From an uncultured Saprospiraceae bacterium (GTDB taxonomy: Bacteria > Bacteroidota > Bacteroidia > Chitinophagales > Saprospiraceae): 52,180 bases of DNA. The position numbers and the translations under genes were made by a program. The stretch lies in NCBI GenBank assembly GCA_938022935.1, contig CALIHL010000079.1:1-52180 (forward strand). The letters are read 5' to 3'. A model generated the notes under the pieces. That model was not told where the DNA came from. It saw only the letters and a program-made list of their open reading frames with translations, and ran no database searches. Shown here one piece after another: positions 10,630 to 19,497 of this stretch; the stretch's first letter is position 1; each line of letters starts with the position of its first letter.

Positions 10630-11091
10630 ATGAAAAAGGTATTCTTCTACTTGCTAACACTTCTTAGCGCAGTAGCTATAATGTCATCAGGGTGTTCAGA
10701 TGACGGTGATTGTACCAGTGGAACAGTAGATTCGATGGATCTACAAGAGTTCGGCTGTACCAACCCTGCGTTCACTATTAATGTGATGACACTCAATGAG
10801 TTTGAGTTAATCCGAAGTCAAGAAGACTTTGATCTACATATAGTAGCAAAATGTCAACCCGATATCAATTGGATCGAAAACGATCTGATCGCAGGTATGA
10901 TACAACTGCCTAATGGCTTAGCTTCTATTGATAAAGACCTCATTAAAAACTGCAGTTCTAACGAACTCACACTACAGGTCAATGTAAAAACCAATAGCTC
11001 GCAGGTTGCCCCCGTTGTAAGCTTTAATGCCATCATTCCTAAGCTCAAAGATGAAGAGGCACTATTCGTAAAGTTCAATATCAGTAACTAA
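10630..11091 (+). CDS. Hypothetical lipoprotein
   Basis: A 153-residue protein with a lipoprotein-type signal: MKKVFFYLLTLLSAVAIMSSGC, with the acylated cysteine probably at residue 22. The mature part is a small acidic domain with cysteine pairs (CTNPAF, CQPDIN, NCSSN) and a beta-rich C-terminus (LTLQVNVKTNSSQVAPVVSF). I recognise no family. It stands alone between a divergent gene and the acyl-CoA synthetase 106 bases downstream. Outer-membrane or periplasmic anchoring is inferred from the signal only. Confidence 0.7.
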   Translation: MKKVFFYLLTLLSAVAIMSSGCSDDGDCTSGTVDSMDLQEFGCTNPAFTINVMTLNEFELIRSQEDFDLHIVAKCQPDINWIENDLIAGMIQLPNGLASIDKDLIKNCSSNELTLQVNVKTNSSQVAPVVSFNAIIPKLKDEEALFVKFNISN

Positions 11092-11197
11092 ATAGGCTTA
11101 CTCGGGCCTCAACTTTCGTCAAATATGGCATAAGCCAATTAGACCTTCGAAAAAGTCATCATCAACACTTATCTTTTCGCCACTAAACAAGTAAGCT

Positions 11198-12880
11198 ATG
11201 GTGAAGTTAGATAATCAGTTGACCACTCCTATCGAGTATTTCTATAAATGGGAAGAGAAAAGAAAAGACGAGATATTCTTAAGACAACCTTATGGTGCAA
11301 CTTGGAAAGAGATGACCTTCCATCAAGCTGGTCAAGAAGCTCGAAAAATGGCTTCGGCCTTACGATCACTTGGACTCAACAAAGGAGATCATATCGCGCT
11401 CATCTCTAAAAACTGTCATCACTGGGTGATGGCAGATCTTGCTATCATGATGGCAGGCTTAGTCTCAGTACCACTCTACCCCAGTCTGGACGCCGATCAA
11501 CTCTCTAAGATCTTAGAACAAAGTGACGCCAAGGGTATCATCATAGGCAAGCTGGACAAGTGGAAAGATAAAGTCCAAGGACTTCCATCTGATATTCCGG
11601 CTATCAAGTTTCCACATTACAATGGATTTGCGGAAGTGGACAAAGGGCTCGAATGGGATAAGTTAGTCGCCGAGCATGAACCAATGACCGACTGTCACGT
11701 ACCTAGCCTGACGGAAAACTGGACCATCATATATACTTCTGGCACTACTGGCACACCCAAGGGGGTTGTACATACCTATACAAGCCCAGCAACGGTGGCC
11801 CGATCAGAAGAGCTTAACAATAACCTCCAGTTTTTCACACCAGATAGAACTCGATTCTTTTCATTCTTACCGCTCAATCATATAGCTGAGCGGACAGCCG
11901 TAGAATGTGGTGCACTGATGAGCGGTGGTTCACTTTCCTTTGCAGAGAATATTGAGACCTTCGCTAAGAATCTTCAAGAGACCAGTCCTACTTTTTTCTT
12001 TGCCGTACCGCGATTATGGAAGAAGTTTGAACAAGGCATTCTTGGTAAGATGCCGCAGAAAAAACTCAATAGACTATTATCCATACCCTTCGTTTCAGGT
12101 ATGGTTAAGAAGAAGATTAGAAAAGGTCTGGGACTTTCTGATGCGTTGTGCCTTATCACTGGCGCATCTATGACTCCAGAAAGCCTGAAGCAATGGTATG
12201 CTCGATTAGGTCTCAACCTCAGAGAAGGTTACGGTATGACAGAAAACATGGGTGCCTTTTCTAATATGCCCGCAGGAGGACATAGGCCAAACACAGTTGG
12301 GAAAGTAGTCGCTAACTGCGAATGTAAAATAGATCCAGAAACGCAGGAGATCCTCATGAAGACTCCTTGGACTATGAAGGAGTATTATAAAGATCCAGAA
12401 CTTACGGCTGAAACTATAAAAGGAGAATGGTTACATAGTGGCGACAAAGGAACACTTGATGCTGATGGATATATCAAGATCATCGGCAGAGTTAAAGATG
12501 CCTTCAAAACTGCAAAAGGTAAATTTATTGTCCCTACGACAATCGAGGAAAAATTTAGTACAAGCGAATACATAGAGCAAATATGCGTAGCTGGATTAGG
12601 AACAGCACAACCAGTTGCCTTGGTCAACTTGTCTGAAGGATGTCAAGGCATCTCAAAAGCTGATCTCCATGACAAGTTAAAAACTCAATTAGACGATGTA
12701 AACAAACAACTTCATGCACACGAAAAGATCGCTTCTATCGTCATTACAAAAGATGCATGGACCGATGAAAATAAATTATTGACCCCTACACTTAAAATCA
12801 AAAGAGGTTCGATCAACGACCGCTATGGTCATATGATGAATGATTGGTGTGATGATAAAGAGTGCATCATCTGGGAATAA
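11198..12880 (+). CDS. AMP-binding long-chain acyl-CoA synthetase
   Basis: An acyl-adenylate-forming enzyme of 560 residues. The phosphate-binding motif IIYTSGTTGTPKG lies at about 177-189; the A5 motif appears as GYGMTE and the A7/A8 region as GEWLHSGDKGTLDADGYIKIIGRVKD. A C-terminal lysine-containing segment follows. The sequence, including LNHIAERT and VPRLWKKFEQGI, resembles long-chain fatty acid-CoA ligases (FadD15/ACSL type) rather than acetyl-CoA synthetase. It begins a tight cluster: the thioesterase starts 14 bases after it, then VOC and ACT proteins. The acyl substrate cannot be read from the sequence. Confidence 0.93.
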   Translation: MVKLDNQLTTPIEYFYKWEEKRKDEIFLRQPYGATWKEMTFHQAGQEARKMASALRSLGLNKGDHIALISKNCHHWVMADLAIMMAGLVSVPLYPSLDADQLSKILEQSDAKGIIIGKLDKWKDKVQGLPSDIPAIKFPHYNGFAEVDKGLEWDKLVAEHEPMTDCHVPSLTENWTIIYTSGTTGTPKGVVHTYTSPATVARSEELNNNLQFFTPDRTRFFSFLPLNHIAERTAVECGALMSGGSLSFAENIETFAKNLQETSPTFFFAVPRLWKKFEQGILGKMPQKKLNRLLSIPFVSGMVKKKIRKGLGLSDALCLITGASMTPESLKQWYARLGLNLREGYGMTENMGAFSNMPAGGHRPNTVGKVVANCECKIDPETQEILMKTPWTMKEYYKDPELTAETIKGEWLHSGDKGTLDADGYIKIIGRVKDAFKTAKGKFIVPTTIEEKFSTSEYIEQICVAGLGTAQPVALVNLSEGCQGISKADLHDKLKTQLDDVNKQLHAHEKIASIVITKDAWTDENKLLTPTLKIKRGSINDRYGHMMNDWCDDKECIIWE

Positions 12881-12894
12881 AATAGAAAAAAGAT

Positions 12895-13371
12895 ATGGCC
12901 TTGCCAGAAGAGTTGATGAAAGAGATGAAGAAAGGTTCTATAATGGAAGGGGCGCAGTTCCCTCCCAAGGTCTTTCATATGGTTCCATCGGAGTTTTTAG
13001 AATATAAAAAAGGAGTTCACTTAAAGCTGAGGTTTCCACTTAAGGAAGATTATAACAATCCCTTCCACATAACTTTTGGTGGCATCTATGGTATGTTTTT
13101 CGATGCTGCCTTCGGTCCATTTTCAGGCCTTGAAGCGGAGGCTCCAACTTCTTCACTGGACATGAACATCACTTATCTAAAGTCAACTTCTGTTAAAGAT
13201 AAGTATGTAGATATCACGGCACGAGTTGTATCAAAGAGTAAGTCCTACCTACTAATCCATGGTGAGGCGCACAAATCAAATGGCGACTTAGTAGCCACAT
13301 GTACCAGCAGGATGATCATCATGGATCCAAGTAGAATGCAAACATCTAAAGCAAAGCAACCCAAATCATAA
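12895..13371 (+). CDS. Hotdog-fold thioesterase (PaaI-like)
   Basis: A 158-residue single hotdog domain. NPFHITFGGIYGMFFDAAFG corresponds to the helix and catalytic region of PaaI-type acyl-CoA thioesterases, followed by the strand block TSSLDMNITYLKS and LLIHGEAHKSNGDLVATCTSRMIIM. It starts 14 bases after the acyl-CoA synthetase and is probably co-translated with it, suggesting a paired role in acyl-CoA turnover. The canonical HGG is replaced by TFGG, so the exact activity is uncertain. Confidence 0.8.
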   Translation: MALPEELMKEMKKGSIMEGAQFPPKVFHMVPSEFLEYKKGVHLKLRFPLKEDYNNPFHITFGGIYGMFFDAAFGPFSGLEAEAPTSSLDMNITYLKSTSVKDKYVDITARVVSKSKSYLLIHGEAHKSNGDLVATCTSRMIIMDPSRMQTSKAKQPKS

Positions 13372-13374
13372 ATC

Positions 13375-13749
13375 ATGAAGAACTCGAAGCTCTCATCAAT
13401 CGTCACGACCATACAAGTAACTCATCTTGAAAAAGCAATATCCTTTTATGAAAAGTTTGGATTTTCTAAAGATTGGATATGGCCAGAGTCAGAGCCTACT
13501 CATGCGTCTCTAAGTAAAGATGGTATAGGATTTATGGTCACCAAAGCAGCTGATGATCAGATCATACAGAAAGCAGACTTGTACTTCAGGATATCTAATG
13601 TAGAAGATTTCTACAATCATCTAAAAAGCCAAAAAGTTATAGATTCTGAGCTTGTTCAATCGGACTACGGCATGCTTGATTTTTCAATTAAAGATCCTTG
13701 GGGACACACGCTATCTTTTGGCGAACCCAAAGGTGACTTTGAACAATGA
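13375..13749 (+). CDS. VOC superfamily protein (glyoxalase/bleomycin resistance type)
   Basis: A 124-residue protein with one pair of beta-alpha-beta-beta-beta modules. It begins SSIVTTIQVTHLEKAISFYEKFGF, typical of the VOC fold, and ends MLDFSIKDPWGHTLSFGEP, where the last Glu is a usual metal ligand. It starts 3 bases after the thioesterase stop, so it belongs to the same operon. The substrate is unknown; the fold includes glyoxalases, epimerases and antibiotic-binding proteins. Confidence 0.85.
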   Translation: MKNSKLSSIVTTIQVTHLEKAISFYEKFGFSKDWIWPESEPTHASLSKDGIGFMVTKAADDQIIQKADLYFRISNVEDFYNHLKSQKVIDSELVQSDYGMLDFSIKDPWGHTLSFGEPKGDFEQ

Positions 13750-13759
13750 TCCAAACTCT

Positions 13760-14119
13760 ATGATCAAGCTATTTCCGACAAAAGCAGCAGAAGACTATGT
13801 CTTCATCAGCTCTAATGAGCCAATAGCACCACAGATCATCCCCCTAATGACTTTTAGAGAAAAAGAAGGACAGACATACATTATAACTTTAGAAGAAGCC
13901 AAAGCCAATGGTTATAACTATGAGCAAATCTGGTCTTGCATATCATTGGGCTATGAAAGCGATCTGGAGATGACTGGATTGACTGCTACAATATCTAATG
14001 CGCTCGGTGATGCTAAGATCCCTTGCAATGTTGTAGCGGCATACTATCATGATCATATTTTCGTCCCAAGACATCTTAGTGATGATGCTATTCTAATATT
14101 AGATCAGATTAGAATTTAG
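13760..14119 (+). CDS. ACT domain protein (COG3602 type)
   Basis: A 119-residue protein. The same frame is open further upstream to 13652 but overlaps the VOC gene, so I chose ATG 13760 (MIKLFPTKAAEDYVF), 10 bases after the VOC stop. The C-terminal half, GLTATISNALGDAKIPCNVVAAYYHDHIFVP, matches the ACT_7-type domain of small amino-acid-binding proteins. It is the last gene of the acyl-CoA synthetase cluster and converges with the next gene 14 bases away. Ligand binding (an amino acid) is family inference. Confidence 0.82.
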   Translation: MIKLFPTKAAEDYVFISSNEPIAPQIIPLMTFREKEGQTYIITLEEAKANGYNYEQIWSCISLGYESDLEMTGLTATISNALGDAKIPCNVVAAYYHDHIFVPRHLSDDAILILDQIRI

Positions 14120-14133
14120 AACCCGTTTCCCTA

Positions 14134-15639
14134 CTATGATTCTAATTTAAAGACACGGCCGAAGTACGTCGTTAGCTCTTCGAGGACCTCTGACTTTTCT
14201 TCATCTATACCCGCAAGATTACGAGCTAGTCTCTTTTTATATTCTAATTGCATCATACGTCCGATTAAGATCCGCTGAGCTTGAGGTGATCCTGCTCCAT
14301 GCATACTTTCAGTGAGATATCCTACTGCGTTGCGGCCGAGTGTCATGTTTTCAATTAGTCGAAGGATCCTCATACGTTCTTCCGTCGAGAACCCTTCTTT
14401 ACCTTTTAAGTACTTCCGCAATAACAAGCCCACCTCTGGATGATTATAATCTTGCTCTGAAGGAAGTGTAGCAACAAGCCCTCCTGCGAGATCTTGGGCC
14501 AACCTCCCGATCTCATATGGCATCTTGGTCACATGATGTTTGCAGACATTGGCGAGCATCTCATCACAAATGTATGCACCAGACTCCGTCTCATAACCTT
14601 GATATGAAGCTGCTATGCCAGTGCCATATATGGTTTCATTGAGGTGAGTCATCTCCACGAGTTTATCTTTTATATGCGAAGCTTTATCGACGCCATTCAT
14701 CTCTGCGATCGATGCAGCAGCACCGATCATAACATCTCCTAAGCCAGTCTTACAGACATAACTTCTGCGGTGATAAGCGGTAAACCTTTCAACCAGCGTC
14801 GCAGCATATTTATATTCTCCATCCATGAAGACATAGTGCCAAGGGATAAAGACATCGTCAAATATCACCATCGCTTCCTGTCCACCAAACCTTGCATTGC
14901 CAACGTCGATAGTGCCTCCTTCCATACTGCGCATATCACATGACTGTCGACCGTATATGTAGGCTATACCTTTCGCATCAACTGGCACAGCTCCTACAAC
15001 TGCATAGTCTTCATCACCTTCTATCAATCTCATCGTAGGCATGATGATGAGCCAGTGACTATTGATACATCCTGTCTGATGTGCTTTTGCTCCACTCACA
15101 TAGATGCCTTCTTCAGTACGCTTTGTGACATGTACAAACATGTCTGGATCGGCTTGTTTGTGAGGTGGCAAGCTTCGATCCCCTTTGACATCGGTCATTG
15201 CTCCGCCGATCACTCCATTGAGCTCGTGCATCTCTTTTATGAAGGCCTTTAGCCTGTTGTGATAGTCTGTCCCTTCGGATTTGTCAATATCAAATGTTGT
15301 AGAATACAAACTATTGAGCGCATCCATCCCCACGCATCTTTGGAAGCAAGTACCCGTAAGTTGGCCTAACCTACGCTGCATCTTGTTCTGGTGGACAAGA
15401 TCTTTTGCATCCTTACAGACATGCAAAAATCTTGATACTCTCTCTCCGGTATACTCTGAAAATACTGATGCTAACTCTGCATGCTCAGTCGCTAACTCGT
15501 AGCTTTCTGCTATGGCATTGATCGAAGGTCTGATCATCGGATGATCGGCTGGTTCATCTACTTGGTCTCCAAACAAATAAATGTTCAGTCCTCTTCCTCG
15601 TAAACTCTCTATATACTCGTCGCCCGATGTAATCTTCAT
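14134..15639 (-). CDS. 4-hydroxyphenylacetate 3-hydroxylase family protein, probable 4-hydroxybutyryl-CoA dehydratase type
   Basis: A 501-residue flavoprotein of the HpaB/AbfD family. Like clostridial 4-hydroxybutyryl-CoA dehydratase, it has a C-x3-C pair (Cys98, Cys102) at nearly the same numbering as the [4Fe-4S] ligands Cys99/Cys103 there, and a His290...Cys296 pair followed by Lys297 that corresponds to His292...Cys299-Lys300. ESMHGAGSPQAQR (Glu444 onward) is also typical. This suggests an iron-sulfur flavoprotein dehydrating or isomerising a hydroxyacyl-CoA, rather than an aromatic hydroxylase. The His-Cys spacing is one residue shorter than I recall for AbfD. It lies next to an acyl-CoA synthetase operon on the opposite strand. 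The exact substrate is unproven. Confidence 0.8.
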   Translation of the reverse strand: MKITSGDEYIESLRGRGLNIYLFGDQVDEPADHPMIRPSINAIAESYELATEHAELASVFSEYTGERVSRFLHVCKDAKDLVHQNKMQRRLGQLTGTCFQRCVGMDALNSLYSTTFDIDKSEGTDYHNRLKAFIKEMHELNGVIGGAMTDVKGDRSLPPHKQADPDMFVHVTKRTEEGIYVSGAKAHQTGCINSHWLIIMPTMRLIEGDEDYAVVGAVPVDAKGIAYIYGRQSCDMRSMEGGTIDVGNARFGGQEAMVIFDDVFIPWHYVFMDGEYKYAATLVERFTAYHRRSYVCKTGLGDVMIGAAASIAEMNGVDKASHIKDKLVEMTHLNETIYGTGIAASYQGYETESGAYICDEMLANVCKHHVTKMPYEIGRLAQDLAGGLVATLPSEQDYNHPEVGLLLRKYLKGKEGFSTEERMRILRLIENMTLGRNAVGYLTESMHGAGSPQAQRILIGRMMQLEYKKRLARNLAGIDEEKSEVLEELTTYFGRVFKLES

Positions 15640-15717
15640 CTCACTAAAGTAAATAGAAATCCGAAAGCTGACGACTTGTTGTTACCCAATAATGAGCGCT
15701 CAACTTTTATCTGACCT

Positions 15718-18700
15718 TTATCTTACTCGGAGTATCGTCCCTTGAGCTATACGATTATTAGTAACGACTCTGTATAGCAGGACACCAGACTCTTCGCCCA
15801 GCTGATCTGAGTTGAGTATGATCTGATTACTTCCATTTTCAAGATTGACCGACTGGTTGTGGATCTCACGCCCATCAACACTATATATCTGAAGCTTGCT
15901 TAGTTCTGATCTAGCACTCATGATACGCAGTATTGCGCTTGCCGCAAATGGATTAGGGCTGACAGTCACACTTAAGTCTTCAGCACTTTCCATGATCTTC
16001 TTAGTACCTCTAGCAACGCTTACATTTTCTCTTGATGCACGGGTTACATCTGCACAGCCAGTTACTTCTATACTAAAGCCTCCTGCTGAGCTATCCCAGC
16101 CATCAACAAGTACCACATATGTTCCTGCGCTAAGCGTGATTGTAATTTGTTCACTTCCAGAATCATCACTTGTACTTGACGCTATGAAGCTATTGTTATC
16201 ACAAGAAGACAATAGAAATAAATCTAAGTTTTCACCTTCTGTGATATCATATAGATCGATCGCCACCTCTGATGTAGAATCAATTGTTAAGGTTGCTGCC
16301 CATTCGCCGCCTGTATATCCAACAAGTTCATCTCCGTCGGCAGAAGTGTATGAGCTTCTGCCATTCGCTTGATCAACAGTTGACAAATCAGTCAATGCTG
16401 TCTCACATGCTAAGGACTGAGTCGGAGTACAACTCGTACCACAAGACATAGAAAGTGTAAAGTCGGTTTCTATAGATCTATTGTAGCCTTCTACAAGAGC
16501 ATAATATTTGCCTTGAGAAAGACCTTGATCACTATAGATCTCTCCAACTACATCACGGTTTTCTATAATCCCGTCACTACTATAATTAAAACCCCTACAG
16601 TTTCCATCTATAAAATTAAGATCTTCATCCAGAACAAACAACGACAAGTTAGCATCGCCATGTGCAAGTGTTAATTGGATAGATTCATCCGTCGTTTTTT
16701 CAAATGGAATCAAAATATCTCCCCCTGTATAAACAAGGTCTGTTGTAAAGCAAGCTATTATATCGGCATTGTTAAAGTTGCTGACTCTTCCTACTGTAGT
16801 ACCAGAATAACTATCTCCACAAGCAAGTGCCGTAGTTGGTTCGGCTGTAAGCCCATTATCTACATCATCACTATGGTCAGAACCATCTCCATCTGATGAA
16901 TCATCCGTATCGTCATGGTCATAATTACTATCTCCATTGTCAGTTGTGTCATATGAATCACAATGCACTTTCAACTTATACTGAGATCTGTCCCAGATAG
17001 TGCTCGCGTCAACTGCTATATAATAAGTACCCGATGCATGTTCTATCTCAACGTGTTCTGGACTGTTGCCAGAGTTGTTACTGTACCCGACGCAACCAGA
17101 GAGCTTAGCTTCTGCATAATTAGAACTGCAAGCAGAGAAAACCAAGAGATCCATATCTGCAGAGAGCCCAGAAAGATCGATAGATACTTTGTGATCACCA
17201 TAACCAGTGCTGAACTCATACAAGTGGTCGTAACCAAAGTAGTCATCACTCCAATCTCCACAAGCACTCATGTTATAAGCGGTACTGCTCATATTATTGG
17301 TCGTTGGCGCTTGAGACCATTTTTCTTCATCACATGAGATCCATATGGCATCATCACAGTTGTAAGATGAAGGCTGATCATGGCATGTGACTGTTATCTC
17401 ATATCCGCTCTTGTCCCAAGGATCAACTGCATCTATAGCGAGGTAGTAAGTGCCTGAAGCATCCCAGATCGTAATGCTCTCGTCAGCTCTACCGTAGTTG
17501 AGACTCTTTCCTACACATTGGCTCAACCCGTACTCGCCATAATGCGTATCACAAGATTGAAACAACATCATATCCAGATCCGCTGAAAGATTGGACACTT
17601 CTATCGTTATATTTTGACTGCCATATCCAGCGTCGATTCTATATAAATGATCATTGCCTGTAAATCCATAATTGTAACCCGTACAAGAAGAATAATTATA
17701 ATGCCGGTCATCAAGATTGTTCCTGGTTGGTGATGCTACCCACTTGCTATCTCCACAGTATAGTGGTGCTGCATAATGACAAACGTCAGGTGCAGACTCT
17801 TGACAGTCCAGTGATATCTCAAAGCTACTGTTGTACCACGGATCCATAGCATCTACAGCAAGGTAGTAAGTGCCGTAGGCATTGTCGATTATAATTGTCT
17901 CATCTGAAGAACCGCTATTTCTACTGTAGTCTATGCATTGTCTGAGCTGACTTACTCCATAATAAGAAGAAGAGCAAGATTGAAATAATAACAGATCAAG
18001 ATCTGCCTTCAATCCTGTCATGTTTATAATTAGCTTTTTACTACCACCGTATGCACTTCCAGCATCTATGCGATATAGATGATCGTTACCGGTATATCCA
18101 TAGCCAGATCCCAAGCAACTCGATAAGTCGTAGCTATCATGGTCATAGTGATTCTGATAAGATGCATCAACCCACTTTCTATCTCCACACTTGAGTGGCT
18201 CGGCATCGTAACATGACGATGTGGGTTGAGAATGACAATCCATGCTTAACTCAAATGAAGAGTTAACGCCTGTGGTGAAGCCATCTACAACAACTATATA
18301 TTTGCCATGAGCACCATAAAGATTAATGACTTCATCATTATTACCGCTCTTATCACTATAGCCCACACAATTAGAAAAATGTGTCGATCCATAATGGTCA
18401 TCGCATGACTGAAAGATGAACATATCCATGTCGTTATACAATCGGCTTAATGTTATGCTGACATTGCGAGGTGTGTGACCTAAATCAATATGAAAGATAT
18501 AATCATGCCCCTCATATCCGTATGAAGCATGCGAACAAGAACTTAGATCATAGTTTGCTTTTTCAAACGAATTGTTGCCGCCGGCTTCTACATGAAGTAC
18601 GTCTCCACAGTCAAGCGCATATCCAGATGTACAGTCATCATAATAATGAGGTCCTCCATGAGGTGGATGACTGCTTGTTGTGCACGAGACCAGAATCTCA

Positions 18701-19200
18701 AAATTAGAATTGTTATATGAGTATGGACCATCAACAGCGATGTAGTAGATACCTGATGCTACAGTCAAGTGTATCGTCTCAGAACCGATACCTACGTTAG
18801 TGCTTGCACCTTGACAATCTCCAAGTTTTGTTGAGCCATAGCTCGATTGGCAACTTTTAAACGCAAACAGGTCAAAATTGGTCGCAAGCCCAGTTAGGCT
18901 AATAGTTACATCTTTAGGTGTAGATCCGATATCTATCCAATACAAGTAGTCCTTTCCTTCATATGGATAAGTCGACGCTAACGATCCCGTATAACATCCT
19001 GTCAGTTGATAATCCCAAACTTCAAAATGATTGTCGAACTGCGCCTCTTGCCAGTGAGCTGTACCACAATAAAGTTCTGTTGCATCAGCACAAGAAAAGG
19101 AGGCCTCTTCTACTGCTACGGAAGCAACTCTTACCTCAGCGTTTATCTCATAAGATACAAGAGCTAATGCGCTTATTAATAGATAGTTAAGGATTTTCAT
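15718..19200 (-). CDS. Secreted repeat protein (seven PPC-like domains) with a T9SS sorting domain
   Basis: 1160 residues. A signal peptide, MKILNYLLISALALVSYEINA, is followed by tandem modules of about 125-137 residues, each starting C-x-A...LxCGD and containing GNDHLYRIDAG, ADLDLLLFQSC, a DETI motif and GTYYLAVDA. Boundaries are roughly residues 37-173, 190-322, 330-466, 474-606, 614-747, 794-920 and 924-1049; the last two are divergent. They resemble bacterial pre-peptidase C-terminal domains. An Asp/Ser-rich acidic linker (748-783) splits the array. Residues about 1075-1160 form a type A sorting domain (VSPNPFAASAIL ... GTILRVR). It probably acts as a surface adhesin or calcium-dependent scaffold. 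A likely promoter lies at 19234-19241. Confidence 0.9.
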   Translation of the reverse strand: MKILNYLLISALALVSYEINAEVRVASVAVEEASFSCADATELYCGTAHWQEAQFDNHFEVWDYQLTGCYTGSLASTYPYEGKDYLYWIDIGSTPKDVTISLTGLATNFDLFAFKSCQSSYGSTKLGDCQGASTNVGIGSETIHLTVASGIYYIAVDGPYSYNNSNFEILVSCTTSSHPPHGGPHYYDDCTSGYALDCGDVLHVEAGGNNSFEKANYDLSSCSHASYGYEGHDYIFHIDLGHTPRNVSITLSRLYNDMDMFIFQSCDDHYGSTHFSNCVGYSDKSGNNDEVINLYGAHGKYIVVVDGFTTGVNSSFELSMDCHSQPTSSCYDAEPLKCGDRKWVDASYQNHYDHDSYDLSSCLGSGYGYTGNDHLYRIDAGSAYGGSKKLIINMTGLKADLDLLLFQSCSSSYYGVSQLRQCIDYSRNSGSSDETIIIDNAYGTYYLAVDAMDPWYNSSFEISLDCQESAPDVCHYAAPLYCGDSKWVASPTRNNLDDRHYNYSSCTGYNYGFTGNDHLYRIDAGYGSQNITIEVSNLSADLDMMLFQSCDTHYGEYGLSQCVGKSLNYGRADESITIWDASGTYYLAIDAVDPWDKSGYEITVTCHDQPSSYNCDDAIWISCDEEKWSQAPTTNNMSSTAYNMSACGDWSDDYFGYDHLYEFSTGYGDHKVSIDLSGLSADMDLLVFSACSSNYAEAKLSGCVGYSNNSGNSPEHVEIEHASGTYYIAVDASTIWDRSQYKLKVHCDSYDTTDNGDSNYDHDDTDDSSDGDGSDHSDDVDNGLTAEPTTALACGDSYSGTTVGRVSNFNNADIIACFTTDLVYTGGDILIPFEKTTDESIQLTLAHGDANLSLFVLDEDLNFIDGNCRGFNYSSDGIIENRDVVGEIYSDQGLSQGKYYALVEGYNRSIETDFTLSMSCGTSCTPTQSLACETALTDLSTVDQANGRSSYTSADGDELVGYTGGEWAATLTIDSTSEVAIDLYDITEGENLDLFLLSSCDNNSFIASSTSDDSGSEQITITLSAGTYVVLVDGWDSSAGGFSIEVTGCADVTRASRENVSVARGTKKIMESAEDLSVTVSPNPFAASAILRIMSARSELSKLQIYSVDGREIHNQSVNLENGSNQIILNSDQLGEESGVLLYRVVTNNRIAQGTILRVR

Positions 19201-19233
19201 AGGGAAGATGTTATTAATTAGTTTAATGCAACC

Positions 19234-19241
19234 GAAAGGTA
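19234..19241 (-). promoter_or_regulatory. Possible -7 box of the PPC-repeat protein gene
   Basis: GAAAGGTA on the plus strand reads TACCTTTC on the minus strand, seven of eight matches to TAnnTTTG, with a leader of about 30 bases before ATG 19200. No convincing -33 box. Confidence 0.35.
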
Positions 19242-19287
19242 AGAAACATATATAAAAATCACTCTATATAGAAGCTTATAGACGTAT

Positions 19288-19452
19288 ATGTCAGCGTTCA
19301 TTCTATGGTTAATGCTCGATTACAAAGTCAATCAAGGAGGTATCGCACCACTGGTCGAACATGGACATACGTTGGTAGATATAAAAGGACGATTCTTAAG
19401 AAAATGTGAAGATCTTGTAACAATCGATAAGATCAGACCGTCAACCCAATAG
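19288..19452 (+). CDS. Small open reading frame, 54 codons, uncertain
   Basis: ATG 19288 to TAG 19452 encodes 54 residues including GGIAPLVEHGHTLVDIKGRF. The VDIKGRF end faintly recalls the C-terminal strand of nucleotide-sugar dehydrogenases, so this may be a leftover fragment of a lost gene. No promoter or ribosome binding site was seen. It fills most of the 297-base gap between the surface protein gene and the DUF4252 gene. Confidence 0.25.
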   Translation: MSAFILWLMLDYKVNQGGIAPLVEHGHTLVDIKGRFLRKCEDLVTIDKIRPSTQ

Positions 19453-19497
19453 TTGTCTCATGACAATCGACTGTTTAAAAACTTAAAATACTAATCA

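Noticed and set aside
13652-13759. N-terminal extension of the ACT domain protein
   Set aside because: It overlaps the end of the VOC gene and has no family-like sequence; ATG 13760 gives the right length.
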